In this document: positions 24,193 to 34,792 of the stretch, one piece after another
How the letters are laid out: each line of letters begins with the position of its first letter
How positions within the stretch are numbered: the stretch's first letter is position 1
Origin: Stereum hirsutum FP-91666 SS1
Lineage: Eukaryota; Basidiomycota; Agaricomycetes; Russulales; Stereaceae
Direction: 5' to 3'
Assembly: GCF_000264905.1 (NCBI RefSeq)
Contig: NW_006763133.1
Location: 1,038,477-1,079,091 of the forward strand
DNA length: 40,615 bases
The notes under the pieces: model-generated
The model's database searches: none
What the model was told of the DNA's origin: nothing
What the model saw: only the letters and a program-made list of their open reading frames with translations
Made by a program: the position numbers and the translations under genes

Positions 24193-25326
24193 ATGCAAAC
24201 CCTTGTATCGTCGAACGCGACCAACACGACCAACACGACCCACTTACTGTACCGGGGGCCCGAACTCAACGAGTCTTCAGAGGTTCACACTGATCGCGCA
24301 GGAATGCCCACCATAACTGAGTATGGCTCTTCAAACATCGTCAAATACGTAGTAGCCCCTCTCCGTCACGTTCCACAACTCACAAACCAACTCATTCAAC
24401 TGCACAAATTCTACACCGTGTTCTCCCCATACTTGGGCCTGAGCATGAACTCGGCTCGCTGGAGATGGATCATGGATGGGATGTCCTTCGAACAGGAAGG
24501 GCGAAGAGGGATTGAGAGCGTGAGGACCACCAAAAAAATCACTAACGATCACAGTGCGCTTTTTCTTCAATTATTTGCACTCGTTGGTGTCAGATTCTGA
24601 TCAAGGCGTATGTTTCCGTAGGACTGAAGTACGCGTTGGTACAGATTTGCGAGCGAACTCCGCAAGCCTTCCGCTTCATCTCTCACAAGATGATCGAGGA
24701 ACAGAGTAAGTAAACGGGAGCCATAAATCGCAGGGATTTTAGTCATCACTCATGATTGCTCAGTGGTAGAGGATGAAAATATATTAGGCCCTCGTGGGCC
24801 ACGATGGAAGGGTCACTACGATACCGCGTTACAGGCTATGGTTCGTTTGAGATAGTTAGACTCTTCCGGTTACGGGACTCACGCTACGTCACGGCTATTG
24901 ATAGGTTAATGCAGGTTTCATCACCTGTCGCAAGGATGGTGTAGGGATCTACGTCCGGGACCACACCCGGTCATGGTATGTCCTCGATCCTTCCCACCGA
25001 TGTCACTGCGCTGACCGTGTCGACCGTTGTCAGGTTACACGCCGCACAATCGTTGGCGGGAGGACCACACAACTACGAGGTTTTCTGCAAGGAGATTGCA
25101 AGAATGATGGGCACCGTACAGCGTGAATTGTTGAAAAAGGTACGTTCATACTTCAGCTGCGTTGTCGTGCTGACATCTTGAAGATAGTCAGTTAACTAAC
25201 TTTGGGCTGCAGAACGCCGAAATAGTTGAACTTCGGGAGAGGATTCAAGAGCTGAGCGTCGTTAAAAATGGCGAAAGCGAAGATCTCGAGGATACCTCCA
25301 AAACAACGTCGGTTGATAGCTACTAG
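24193..25326 (+). CDS. Unrecognised family, tandem copy A (270 residues, 6 exons)
   Basis: Exons: 24193-24553, 24622-24705, 24764-24840, 24905-24975, 25034-25139, 25213-25326. I recognise no known family. The N-terminus is rich in Asn and Thr (NATNTTNTT, encoded by a CGACCAACA-type tandem repeat). A conserved core follows: LKYALVQICERTP, MIEEQMVEDE, TALQAMVNAGFIT and GIYVRDHTRSW. The end is a charged heptad-like helix (QRELLKKNAEIVELRERIQ) and an acidic tail. The order helix, GFIT, then GIYVRDH hints at a small helix-plus-beta-hairpin fold, but that is speculation. There is no signal peptide or membrane segment. Its sister at 26330 has the same exon 2-5 lengths (84, 77, 71 and 106 nt) and phases. 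The existence of the gene is well supported by this comparison; its function is unknown. Confidence 0.75.
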
Positions 25327-25461
25327 GGTATCGTATAGAAGCTGTGGCTCGAGCTCGCTTATTATTCTGCTCGTGGTGATATTTCCAGTTTTCTAAACGT
25401 TCTCGATATCGCTCTATGTTCACGCTGGTGGCACCGTCTCAATGATAGGATCATTGCTCGG

Positions 25462-25608
25462 AGGTTGGTGTTCAGACTTGGGAAGAGCGGGATTGAGAAG
25501 CTACAGAAGCGTGTTTCCTGGCCTGCGCGCGGATCCACCGGCGCATTAGCCTCGTTCAAAGTTGAAGTCGAGGACATCATCAAACGACCGTTGGATAGCG
25601 TTTGATGG
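25462..25608 (+). pseudogene. Decayed copy of the 3' end of the 22795 gene
   Basis: GGTGTTCAGACTTGGGAAGA and its surroundings match 23537-23620, including the later blocks GGCCTG and CCGGCG, with scattered substitutions and small gaps. Here the frame reads RRLVFRLGKSGIEKLQKRVS and runs to a stop at about 25606. A splice-like acceptor (TTTCCAG) precedes the open segment near 25389. No start codon or upstream exons were found, so this is a fragment left by duplication. Confidence 0.5.
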
Positions 25609-25751
25609 GGGCTCAAGAGCGACTTTCGAGGAGATGCCGAAAAACAGCTCGATAACTCGCTCGACATCTCAAGCGCCCCCATCAAATGCTCTTAGACTCC
25701 TATTCAGTAGTTATCCAACGGTCCACTCGAGCTTCAACTTTGAACGAGGCT
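25548..25751. repeat. Imperfect 200-bp inverted repeat (fold-back)
   Basis: The left arm 25548-25612 and right arm 25675-25751 are reverse complements with interruptions. There is a perfect 20-base outer match (AGCCTCGTTCAAAGTTGAAG, 25548-25567 against 25732-25751), then GACCGTTGGATA (25586-25597 against 25712-25723) and TTTGATGGGGGC (25601-25612 against 25675-25686). A 62-base centre separates the arms. It could be a fold-back element, a MITE relic or an inverted duplication of the neighbouring decayed gene fragment. No target-site duplication was found at its edges. Confidence 0.75.
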
Positions 25752-26129
25752 ATTGTACCTCTGCTTTACCTCACTTTATGTCATTTCGTTTACTGAAAGG
25801 ACTCAGGAACACTGCCATGGTCTTTGAGCTAAGCGGCTTCTATTGTCGTTTGATGTTCTGCCTTTGATGCCATCGCATCACATTACTCTTTATTCAAAGA
25901 GATATCGTCGCTTGCATATTTTGCGCTCTAAAGACTCGACACTTTCAAAGAAAGAAAAGATGTCCTGCATACCTTTGTTCTTGCCTCCCAGCGGCTTCGA
26001 TGATAACAATCTCTTTCGGGTTCTTCTCACCCGCATGCATGCCTTCCATCCGTATATCCATATGGTGAGTATCCTTTGACTGAAAGGCTCGATTGTCTTC
26101 ACTGATGCCTGTACTCTTCCACTGAATGG
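25752..26129. other. Intergenic stretch, no clear gene
   Basis: Between the fold-back repeat and the promoter of tandem copy B. A short frame from 25962 ends at a good donor-like ATATG/GTGAGTA (26063), but no matching acceptor in frame was found, so I do not call an exon. Confidence 0.35.
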
Positions 26130-26138
26130 TATATAAAG
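26130..26138 (+). promoter_or_regulatory. TATA box candidate of tandem copy B
   Basis: TATATAAAG, about 195 bases before the start codon at 26330. It is a full TATA consensus in otherwise unoccupied DNA. Copy A has no such element at the same distance, so the two copies may be regulated differently. Confidence 0.5.
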
Positions 26139-26329
26139 AGGACCCTTTTACCCCACCATCTGGGTTCAAGTGCTCACATGAACTTGTAACTGGCTGGTAA
26201 CGCCCATATCAGCCCCACGCTCTCCATAGTAGCTGGCCACCGTACATCAGCCGGCGCTCGTAATTCACCGTCGTCTCTGACCACGACCCAAGATATCCCC
26301 GTGTCAACGCACCACCACCACTCCTTGCC

Positions 26330-27474
26330 ATGTCAAACACCACGAACGCGACTAACTTGGTGTCTCCAGGGCTCAATACATCTTCAACTGTCCAGGGCGC
26401 ACTTCAAGTTCGAGGGATGCCTACCTTCTTACCTGAGCATTGGCCCTCAGCCATCGCCAAAGTGGGCGCTTCTTTCCGCCTTGTTCCACAGCTGGCAAAC
26501 GCCTTTACCCACCTGCATAAGTGTGGCGTTGTCTTATCGGGCATAAATTGGACTGGTTTGAGAAGGAGGGCGGGTGGTATCTTTATGAAACAGCAGAATC
26601 GAGCAAACATGAGCATGAAAGGTGCCAATAGGAAAGCAAAGGCGGCAAAGATCACTAATGATCTCCGTATGTTTGTCCCTTTCTTTATTGCATTGTCAGC
26701 TCCTGACTGAGGTACGAATCTTGAACAGGACTGAAGTACGCTTTGGCAAACATTTGCGAGCGGATGCCGAAAGCCTTTTACTTCATCTCCTACAAGATGA
26801 TCGAAGAACAGAGTGAGTATATCGCACTCAAGAATTAGGCTTTCTTAAAGAAAATCTCGATCCTTACTTCCGGTGCACCAGTGGTAGAAGACGAGAAAGT
26901 GATTGGTAATCGTGGGCCGCGATGTAGGAGCCACCACAAGACCGCGTTACAGGCCATGGTACGTTTGAGGCTGAGGGGAAGTATCGTATCTAACACGACT
27001 ACACAACTGTAAACAGGTCACTGCAGGGTTTATTACCCGCAGTAAGGACGGAAAGGGAATATACGTTCGAGACCACGTACGATCGTGGTAGGTGCCCGAC
27101 CTCTTTCGCCACTCTTATTACCGAGATGCTGACCATCTGGACAATCCATAGGTTTCGCGCAGCACAAGCCTTGGCGGGAGACCAGAAAGACTGCCACACG
27201 TTTGGGAGGGAGATTAAAAGGCTTATGAATCCAATACAGCGTGAACTGCTGAAGAAGGTACGCTCATAGTTCTTGCTCCGCTGAGCTAGTACTAGCACCT
27301 AGCGCGCAATACAGTCAGCTGACTGATTTTGGTATGCAGAACGCAGAAATCGTCGCACTTCGGGAGATGGTCCACACGATGAACGTTCTAAACGACAACG
27401 AGAGTGAACATAACTCGTTTGACCAAAACATTTCACCATCCGCTTCTGAACAGATGGCGCTGAGTAGTAGCTGA
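26330..27474 (+). CDS. Unrecognised family, tandem copy B (269 residues, 6 exons)
   Basis: Exons: 26330-26666, 26729-26812, 26882-26958, 27017-27087, 27152-27257, 27340-27474. Paralogue of the gene at 24193: over the 121 residues from LKYALANICERMP to EIVALRE, 83 are identical by hand count, and exons 2-5 have the same lengths and phases. The N-terminus is again Asn/Thr-rich (MSNTTNATN), then GMPTFLPE and FRLVPQLANAF, which align with copy A; after that exon 1 diverges into a very basic stretch (RRRAGGIFMKQQNR, MKGANRKAKAAK) that could serve as a nuclear signal. The C-terminal helix QRELLKKNAEIVALRE is kept, while the tail differs (Asn/Ser-rich). No homology to a described domain was recognised. 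Retention of open frames and splice sites argues that both copies are functional. Confidence 0.75.
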
Positions 27475-27804
27475 GTGAATCGTGTCAGTCGAGAAGCTAG
27501 TGTTGCTCGACCGAGGATTGATTGTCGACAGACTTCGACTCCCTTATAAGCCTTACAAGAGCAGACTAGTCGAACCGCGATCATCTTGTATACTGGTGCT
27601 GTTTGTGAACGATTCATATCAGCGGCGCTTTGTTCACTTTAGAATACAGAAGGGCCTATACTTAGTTTACAACACGACCCGTTCTCCATGCTATCACCAC
27701 GCTCGAAACACAGTATCTTCTCATTCGTCATGACGAGTACAAGATAATATGAAGCGTTAACTCGCCAGATCAACTAGCCCATAAGATCGAATATCCTGCC
27801 GTGC
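27475..27804. other. Convergent intergenic region, no gene seen
   Basis: About 330 bases between the convergent stop codons of tandem copy B and the epoxide hydrolase. Probably both 3' untranslated regions. Confidence 0.5.
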
Positions 27805-29424
27805 TTAGTGAACGTACCCATTCCGCCCGTCCACCACCCCAAACGCCGGCCCACCCTTGCCAAACATCTTCCTGAGGTCCCCGACAAGCGCTTCCGGATT
27901 CTCATGCGCCGCGAAATGTCCCCCGTGTTCATGTTCGGACTCGAACACCACGTTGCCCATCGTGTGGACCCAGCTGAATGGGCATATTAGTCGGTCAGCA
28001 GTATCAATGAGTATTAAGAGTTGACGGGGACGTACGTTTTGGGAGGGACGTACATCTCCTGCGGGAAGTAGGAGACGCCAATGGGTACATGTTTGATATT
28101 GATGGGTATGACGCCCGGTGCCCATTGGCCTCGCATCTCGTAGTATATACGGATGGACGCGGCGGGACCAGCGCGAGAGAACCAGTATATTGATATCCAG
28201 TTCAAAACTGACTCGTTGAGCGGAGGTCAGCAACCACACCTCCCCCGAGATGGGTCAAGTCAGCGTGAAGGTGAGTCATACCTTCATCGTCGTCCCACTT
28301 GTACGCATCCGTCCATGCCACCAATTTTTCGTAGATCCATGCCAGAAGGCCGAGGGGTGAGTCGGCTAAGGAGTAGCCAAGCGTCTGTGGTTTTGTGTCT
28401 TGGATTTCTTGATAGGCTGATCCCGTCTTCGAGATGTGGTCCCAGCGTGCGAGAGAGGTTTTCTCGCGCGCCGTATAGGGTTGAAGAGCGTGTTGAAGGT
28501 AAAGAAAGGGGTTGGTGGCAAGACTAGGGGCCCAGGTACTAAACAGCCGGGGGGACACGGTCTTTAGTGTGAACAATATAATGAGATGAATGAGAGCAGC
28601 GGCGAACATGGGGAAGTTAGTGTGCCAGGCCTTGACGTGTTTGGGACCGTAGCGATCAGCCATTTGGCGAGTGATCTGGAAATGAACTGCCATGAGGCTC
28701 TTACGACCAGCGCATACGGGGCATGGTTATCGAGAAGACTGACGAGGCTACCCCAGTCTCCTCCTTGCGTGACATATTCCTGATATCCCAAGGCAAGCAT
28801 CAAGTTATGGGCCACCTACGTGGGTGTGGCGTAAGACCAACTGAAGGACAATGCATTGCTCATCAAGGAAGTGGCTCACTTCGGTATACTGCTGGCCCGC
28901 AAATCCTTTCTTCCGAGGTGCTTCGGAGAAACCATAACCAGGCAATCCAATGGCAACGACGTGGAAACTAGGATAATCCGGCGAAGATGCTGTTAACAAA
29001 GGAAGAATCTTCTTGACCTCGATGAAGCTTCCGGGCCCTTTGTGTTCTCGTTCAATAAGGTTACCCTAAACTGAAGATGTGATATCAAGAAATACTCACA
29101 TCCGTGAACGAATAACAAGGGCACCGCGTTTACCACCTTACTCCTCTGGTGAACATAATGCACGTTGATCACACCATGACCTTCCACAGCGACATCCATC
29201 GTGAACATAGGCAGCGTCTCATTCAGCTCTCTCTCGTACTGTCTCCAGTCGTAGCCGTCTTTCCATCGTGTGACCAGCCGTTGAACGTCACGAAGAGGTA
29301 CGCCATAATCCCAGTTTGCGTCTTCGAGTTCGTCGGGAAAGCGGATCAGAGAAAGACGGTTTTGGAGGTCTGAGAGAGCTGAGTCTGGGATAGAAATCTC
29401 GTAGGGCTTTTCGAAAGAGGACAT
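27805..29424 (-). CDS. Epoxide hydrolase, EHN plus alpha/beta-hydrolase (6 exons)
   Basis: Exons: 29100-29424, 28880-29037, 28744-28815, 28282-28675, 28036-28207, 27805-27973; 429 residues. The N-terminal EHN domain (about 1-105) carries the motif [20 protein letters not shown]. The alpha/beta-hydrolase fold follows: the oxyanion-hole motif HGWPGS (107-112), nucleophile Asp181 in GGDWGS, the cap block with KHVKAWHTN, Tyr residues in RIYYE that polarise the epoxide, and catalytic His393 in [11 protein letters not shown]. This is the microsomal-type (EPHX1-like) family, which opens epoxides to trans-diols in detoxification or secondary metabolism. No N-terminal membrane anchor is visible, so it is probably soluble; a hydrophobic stretch lies in the cap ([12 protein letters not shown]). 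Intron 1 uses an AAG acceptor; intron 3 has a weak GTCAGT donor chosen because GDWGSL must join ITRQMA. Divergent from FAN1. Substrate unknown. Confidence 0.92.
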
Positions 29425-29864
29425 GACAATGTTGGCGAGCGTGAGTACAGCGTACGTAGCGCTGGCGCTGGTTCTTCGTTTATACCACGCTCGTACGCCG
29501 TGATGGCATCATGTTGATGCCGTGTACAGTACTATGATGGGTGCGACAGCACTTGAACGCACTTGAGTGTGGGCCAGCCGGAAATCCTCAGCCATTGAAC
29601 AAATAGGTCTCTTGTTAGCATCGAGCGCTTAATATGCGAAGACGGACGAGCTCGCTGTTCGAGTCAGCGTCAACGATTAATGTGAGGCGTCGAAGAGCGT
29701 GGGTAAAAACGCGGGTGGACGGTCACGTGAGCGCGTTCGCCAATCTGAGTCCTCGCGAATTGTCTTGTCGTATTCACTCTAGTCTCCTACGCCATCCATT
29801 TCTTGAACCCGCTCCTGGACGTTCTCTAGAAAGACGACGAGACGATACAAGAACGCTGTTGGTA
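29425..29864. promoter_or_regulatory. Divergent promoter of epoxide hydrolase and FAN1
   Basis: Contains ACGCG (29709-29713), similar to the MCB cell-cycle core, and a CACGTG palindrome (29724-29729) followed by GCGCG. Both lie 130-160 bases before the preferred FAN1 start. Cell-cycle or damage-linked control of FAN1 would fit but is inference. An in-frame ATG at 29634 lies inside this region. Confidence 0.4.
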
Positions 29865-32800
29865 ATGCCACCGATAACGACGCCCGGCTCACCCTCAGTA
29901 GAGTCTCGGCATGCTCTCTTGTTCTCTGCGGACGAGTTTGTGGGCTCAGAGCCAGCCTCGACGGGTGCAGAAGCCAACAAAGAGGAGACTCCGCCTGCAG
30001 AACGCCAATCGATGTATGTAAAGCTTTTTGCTGGTGAGTCAGGATTTTCCGCTTGAGTAGACAGTATCGTTTTCGGAGACTCATAACACATCCAGAGATG
30101 CTTGAGACTGTCGTTCGGGGAGAATGTCATCTCTTTACTGCTGCCGAGATCAGGTGTCTGAAGATGTTTCAGGCTCTCAATGGTACGTATCTCCTCTATT
30201 CTCATGCCCTCGCTTGGGTGATACAGGCCACCGTGGTTAACAATTCGAAACGCATATATGCACTCCTTTGCCAATTCCTCAGACCAGCAGAAATTCCTTC
30301 TTATCCGCCTCGCCCTTCGCAAACCCGAGAAATGGTACCGCCTTGATAACCTCAAATACGAGCGAGATCTTGGCTCCGAGATCAAGTCGACGTTATTAAG
30401 TCTTTGCCGGTCCAAAGAGTCGCCACGCTCACCCACACCCCCTTCGACTTCAAAGCCTGCACCCGTAGCTGACATTATCGACTTGACTCTATCCGACGAA
30501 GAGGACAATAACGTGAAAACAGAACCTCAGGAAGTCCCGTTATTACAGCCACAGCAGCGAGGAAATACGTCGTCGGTCAAGCTCGAAGATGTGGAACCCA
30601 TCGTCGATACACAAGTTGCACCAGCCTTTTTTGACGATGTGCAGCCATCTCAACCAACTCCGGAAGAAGCTGCGAGCGAAGCCAATGTTGATTTGACGTG
30701 GTTCGCTGAGGATGATACCTTCATGACCTTGACCGAGTTGCTCGAGTGCCTCAAGGTGCCTGAGTTGTGGAAACTTGCTAGGGAGAGAAAGCTCCCTTGT
30801 CGAAAGAAGGTATGCATATGCTTGCTTGGTTTAACTTCTTTCCCGTGCCCTGTTTTATAGCATCTGGGACTAATTATGGTTTTCTAGCACGCTTCTCTCG
30901 TCACCGCTCTCGTGGAATCCTGTTCAACACAACAAACTCTCAACTTCGTTTCTTCCAAGTCTCGCACGAGTGGTGCATCTTCTAAAGATAGAAAGAAAGC
31001 TGTTCATCTGGGCCTTTCCTCTCAAGAGCAAACACTCCGAGCCATCGTAAAGAGAAAACTGGGTAAATACGCATATGTTGACCCACCTCTGCTGTTACTG
31101 ATCTCAGCTATGTATACAGAAGCATGCATTCGGCTTAACTCGGATGTCCTCGCCCTCTTCAACCGCATCAATCTAATCTATTTCCGCTTGTACGTCTTCT
31201 TCCCTACCCACTGCTCTACTTTCCGACACTGAGAGTACACGCCACATCCGTTTGATTTAACAGAACCCAGAATGCCACGGGAATGCTCACCGACGCGATC
31301 CTAACCGCCTTCAAGAAAAGGGTTTACGTGTCCTACAAGCATCAACGCACCACGGGAATCTGGTCCTCTCGTTCAGCCCTCTTATCTTACCAGAAGGCGC
31401 TTGAGATAGAGTTCGAGATAGATTCTCTGCTCGATGGAACAGGTGGCGAAGGTGCGATCAACGCGACGGGAAGGTCAAGTTCCGTTACGCAGATACCTAC
31501 ACCTGTAAAATGCAAGAAAAGTGGTGATAGGGATGAGGTAGCTGCAAAGGGTAAGGGCAAGGAGGAGGCAGTGGAGGATGAGCCAGAGAAAGAGAGCACG
31601 AAGAGCATGGTTTCGAAAGCTGTGGTCGATATTTTCGAAGAGATGGTTTGGGAGAGATGGACGGCTTTGTTGGCCGTCAAGAATGAGGCGCCCGAGCGAG
31701 CTCTTAGTCTTGTGCGATTTGAAGAGGGTACGTGCGTTTACTGGCTCTTCCTCTAGCTCTCAACTCTCCCATATAACGGCGTGAAACTAACTGCTGATCT
31801 GCGTATAATGGATATAGGCCACATCTTCGCTCGCATCGCATTCAAGGCTGTAGAGGCGTATCACTCATTGAAGAATTACGCACGCGAGCTCGAAATCTTG
31901 GACTCGCTCCTCTCTCAGCGCCGGTGGCGTCGCGGTCGTAGAGGACAGTGGCACGAGCAGAAAGCTCTCACGCTGACGAAGATCTATCCCAAAGGCGACA
32001 AGAAGAGAAGCCTGGCGTATGAAGCTGTCTTCTGGGCGCTAGCTGAAGATGAGGATGTCCATCTGAGTACGCAGTTCCTACCTATCCATGCTCCATGATC
32101 CTGGTGGTTAAACTGAAAGCCGCTCTTTTTCTCCAGTCTATCGACCAAAGCTCGAACGCCGCCTCACTACACTCGAGAAAGATCTCTCGATACCCGAGGA
32201 AGACCGACACATATGCGTGGGGAAGCTCAACGAACCCGACAAAGTCTGTATCGAGGGCCAACGCGTACATCCAGAACCGTTGGTGCTCGATGCATTTGGC
32301 AAACCCATCAAGAAGAGCGATAGACCTGCCAGCCCGGTCAAACCTATCTCGGCGTACTACGTGAAGAAGGAGAAAGTAGTAACGAAGGGTGAGAATGCCG
32401 AGCAGGATAAGGAGAAGGCGAAGGTAGCGTCCGTGGTAAGTTATGGCTCCGTGTCCGCTGATGTGGAAATTAGGGGGTCGAAGACGATGGGTGCTGACGT
32501 GGCCGTCTGCTTTTCATCTTTTCAGTTCAAGAAGAAGGGAAAGACTGTATGGGTAGGGCGCGATGGAGAAGAGGTCAACGTCGAGACGCTGGCTCTGCAA
32601 CACTATGAAGCCCAAGGCTACAAGGGGTATGTCTTCAATCTGATTTGGTCATTCATTCTCACTTATCATAATACATGTCGCTTTTCACTCCAGTTTGCAC
32701 TGTGAAGGCAGCATCATAGCCACCCTCTTCGGTCTTCTCATGTGGGACATAATCTTCGCCCCCATTCCAGGCGCCTTCGAAACTCCTTACCAAGGCGCCC

Positions 32801-33968
32801 CACTCGACCTCGTCGACGACACTTTCTATTTCTCTCGAAAGGAGATGATCGAGGCCCGTCTGGCTGATATTTCTGCGGGGAAAGCACCGGAGATCATCAT
32901 GAAGACAGATACGGCGTTTAGGGAGACAAAGACATGGTGTGTGGGCGTTAATTGGGACAGGTTCGAGAGAAGGGAATTGTTGGAGATCGTAAATGTAAGT
33001 GTTCTCACTTCAATTTCGCTCTCGCGGACTGGCTATATTATGAGGCCTAATATCCTTCGTTTTAGTGCTTTAATGGGAAGGCCCTTGCCGCTGTCTGCCA
33101 GCTCTTCTGTGAAGACTATGCGAAGCGTCGTGCAGGCATGCCCGATCTCTTGCTCTGGGACGTTAAGGAGCCGCGCACGTGCAAGTTTGTCGAGGTTAAG
33201 AGTCCCAACGATGTACTCCGCGAGCACCAGAAAGTCGGTGGCGTTCTTGCCTCATATTCACCAAACAGTCGCTGACTACACGTTTGGCTAATCATGCAGG
33301 TATGGATCGACGTTCTCAGCCGTATAGGCATGAACATCGAAGTCTGTCACGTCTCCGAAAAGGGCCAAGCACCCGCAACCCGAGGGACCAAACGTGGACG
33401 CAAGTCCAATGCTCAGAACCTTTCGCAGGCACCACCTACGAAGAAGACGAAGACTGATAACGACACCGCCCCCGCTTTGACGAGAATGAAGTCGAAGTCG
33501 AAGACGAAGGTCGAGGTGGAGTCAGAGGCCGAAGGTTCGAACGGTACTGAACCAGAATCTGAAGATGAGGAGGACCAGCTGAGTGCTTCGCAATACCTTG
33601 ATACTGGATTGCAGCAGAAGCAGAGAAGTGTTCCGCCGGTGGGACACCCTCGGCTGCCCATCGCGGAGGAGAGCCAGTCAGCTGAAGCAGCTCGAGCAAC
33701 ATCAACCGCCTCTATCTCCGTTCCAGTACCCGCTCGTCCTCCATCTCCCGTTCCTCTCGCGCCGGTCTCAGCATCTGTTTCTGTGGTAATACCCCCAAGA
33801 CGGCCGCCAGGTCGTCCGAGGGGATCTGGCAAGAAGCGAGCGCAGCCAGCTGAGGAGAGCGACGATGATTATGTGCCACCGAAAATGGTGCAGACCGGGA
33901 GTTTGAACGTCCAAGGGACGAAGAGGACAAGAAGGCCGACGTCGCGACTCACAGACGGAGCGTCGTGA
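29865..33968 (+). CDS. FAN1: Fanconi-associated nuclease FAN1 (12 exons)
   Basis: Exons: 29865-30033, 30096-30182, 30283-30809, 30888-31062, 31120-31189, 31264-31727, 31818-32066, 32137-32435, 32526-32626, 32694-32994, 33066-33233, 33300-33968; 831 residues. FAN1 is a structure-specific 5' flap endo/exonuclease for interstrand crosslink repair. Visible parts: a SUMO-interaction-like motif IIDLTLSDEE (about 149-158), a SAP-like DNA-binding helix pair (LTELLECLKVPELWKLARE), the TPR-like helical region with YHSLKNYARELEILDSLL, and the VRR_NUC catalytic domain with Glu457 (HCEGSIIATLFG), Asp580 (GMPDLLLW), Glu596 and Lys598 (FVEVKSPND), all intact. No N-terminal UBZ zinc finger is present. A disordered tail of about 195 residues carries basic signals and an AT-hook-like PPGRPRGSGKK (about 778-788). 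The start at 29865 leaves 50 residues before SMYVKLF; an upstream in-frame ATG at 29634 would add 77 Arg-rich residues. Confidence 0.93.
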
Positions 33969-34792
33969 GGGTGAGGTCGGGGTTCATACAGGACATCCCG
34001 TTCTTCGTCTTGCTTCTGGTTTCTGGGTTTGCTTGTGTTAATATGTGGTGGCGGGCTGATGAGGGTAGTCCGACGGAATCTCATACTATTCTACCTCACT
34101 GCACTACGGTCTTTATGTCTTATTCGTGATTTATGTTTCTTATGTTCGACGTATGGATGTGACTGACTTTCTCGGACCCTCTTTCGCTGTATGTAAAAGT
34201 ACTCACCCAGTGTCTGTTGTATGCACCTTACCTATGAGGACATGTGAGTTGCTGATACCCTGTAATCTCGCGTTGTGATGTATGTAGGCCTCTATAGTCG
34301 TAAAGCTGACGCTTCTACGGACTTGTTGCTTTTTCAATCATCGGGGAAGATGCGTCTTTAGCCATCAGCATCGTCCTTGCCCATGTGAAGATTGCCTAAT
34401 GGCTCACAAGGGTTATCATAATTAGGCATGGTGATTGCGAGACCGAACGACGGCCCACTGGCGAAGCCAGCGTCGCCGCGCGCACATTGCAGTTTGAGCG
34501 GAGATCAAATTGCTGCAGTATTCCTGGATTGAGCACCATTACTAGTACCGCAACACCACCAAGAGCTCACAAACGAGCTCGCCTCGCCGGATTTGGGGAG
34601 AATACACTGGGTCAGTTGTCCTTGGCGATCGTTTTCTCTATCCCTTCAAATACGTATGCTCATCCGCGCCAATCGACTAGTACACCGTCTCTGACTTGTC
34701 TCGAAAATTCTTTCTTCTAGCTCAGCCGCCATAAATTTTCGCAATAGTGGATCCTATCTTGCCATCTGCCTTCATAGTACCTGATAAGGTCC
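33969..34792. other. Intergenic stretch, no gene seen
   Basis: About 820 bases between FAN1 and the F-box gene on the same strand. The left part should be the FAN1 3' untranslated region. A TTCTTCTAG motif near 34720 could be a 5'-untranslated-region intron acceptor of the F-box gene. Nothing else recognised. Confidence 0.45.

Noticed and set aside
26155..26180. GGGTTCAAGTGCTC as a tRNA B box
   Set aside because: No A box or cloverleaf can be built around it.
28564..28743. Continuous frame through the epoxide hydrolase after GDWGSL
   Set aside because: The family requires ITRQMA directly after GDWGS; the intervening sequence has usable intron ends and lacks similarity.
29774..30508. A 244-codon minus-strand frame opposite the start of FAN1
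   Set aside because: It spans FAN1 exons and introns with conserved splice signals on the other strand and shows no protein family.
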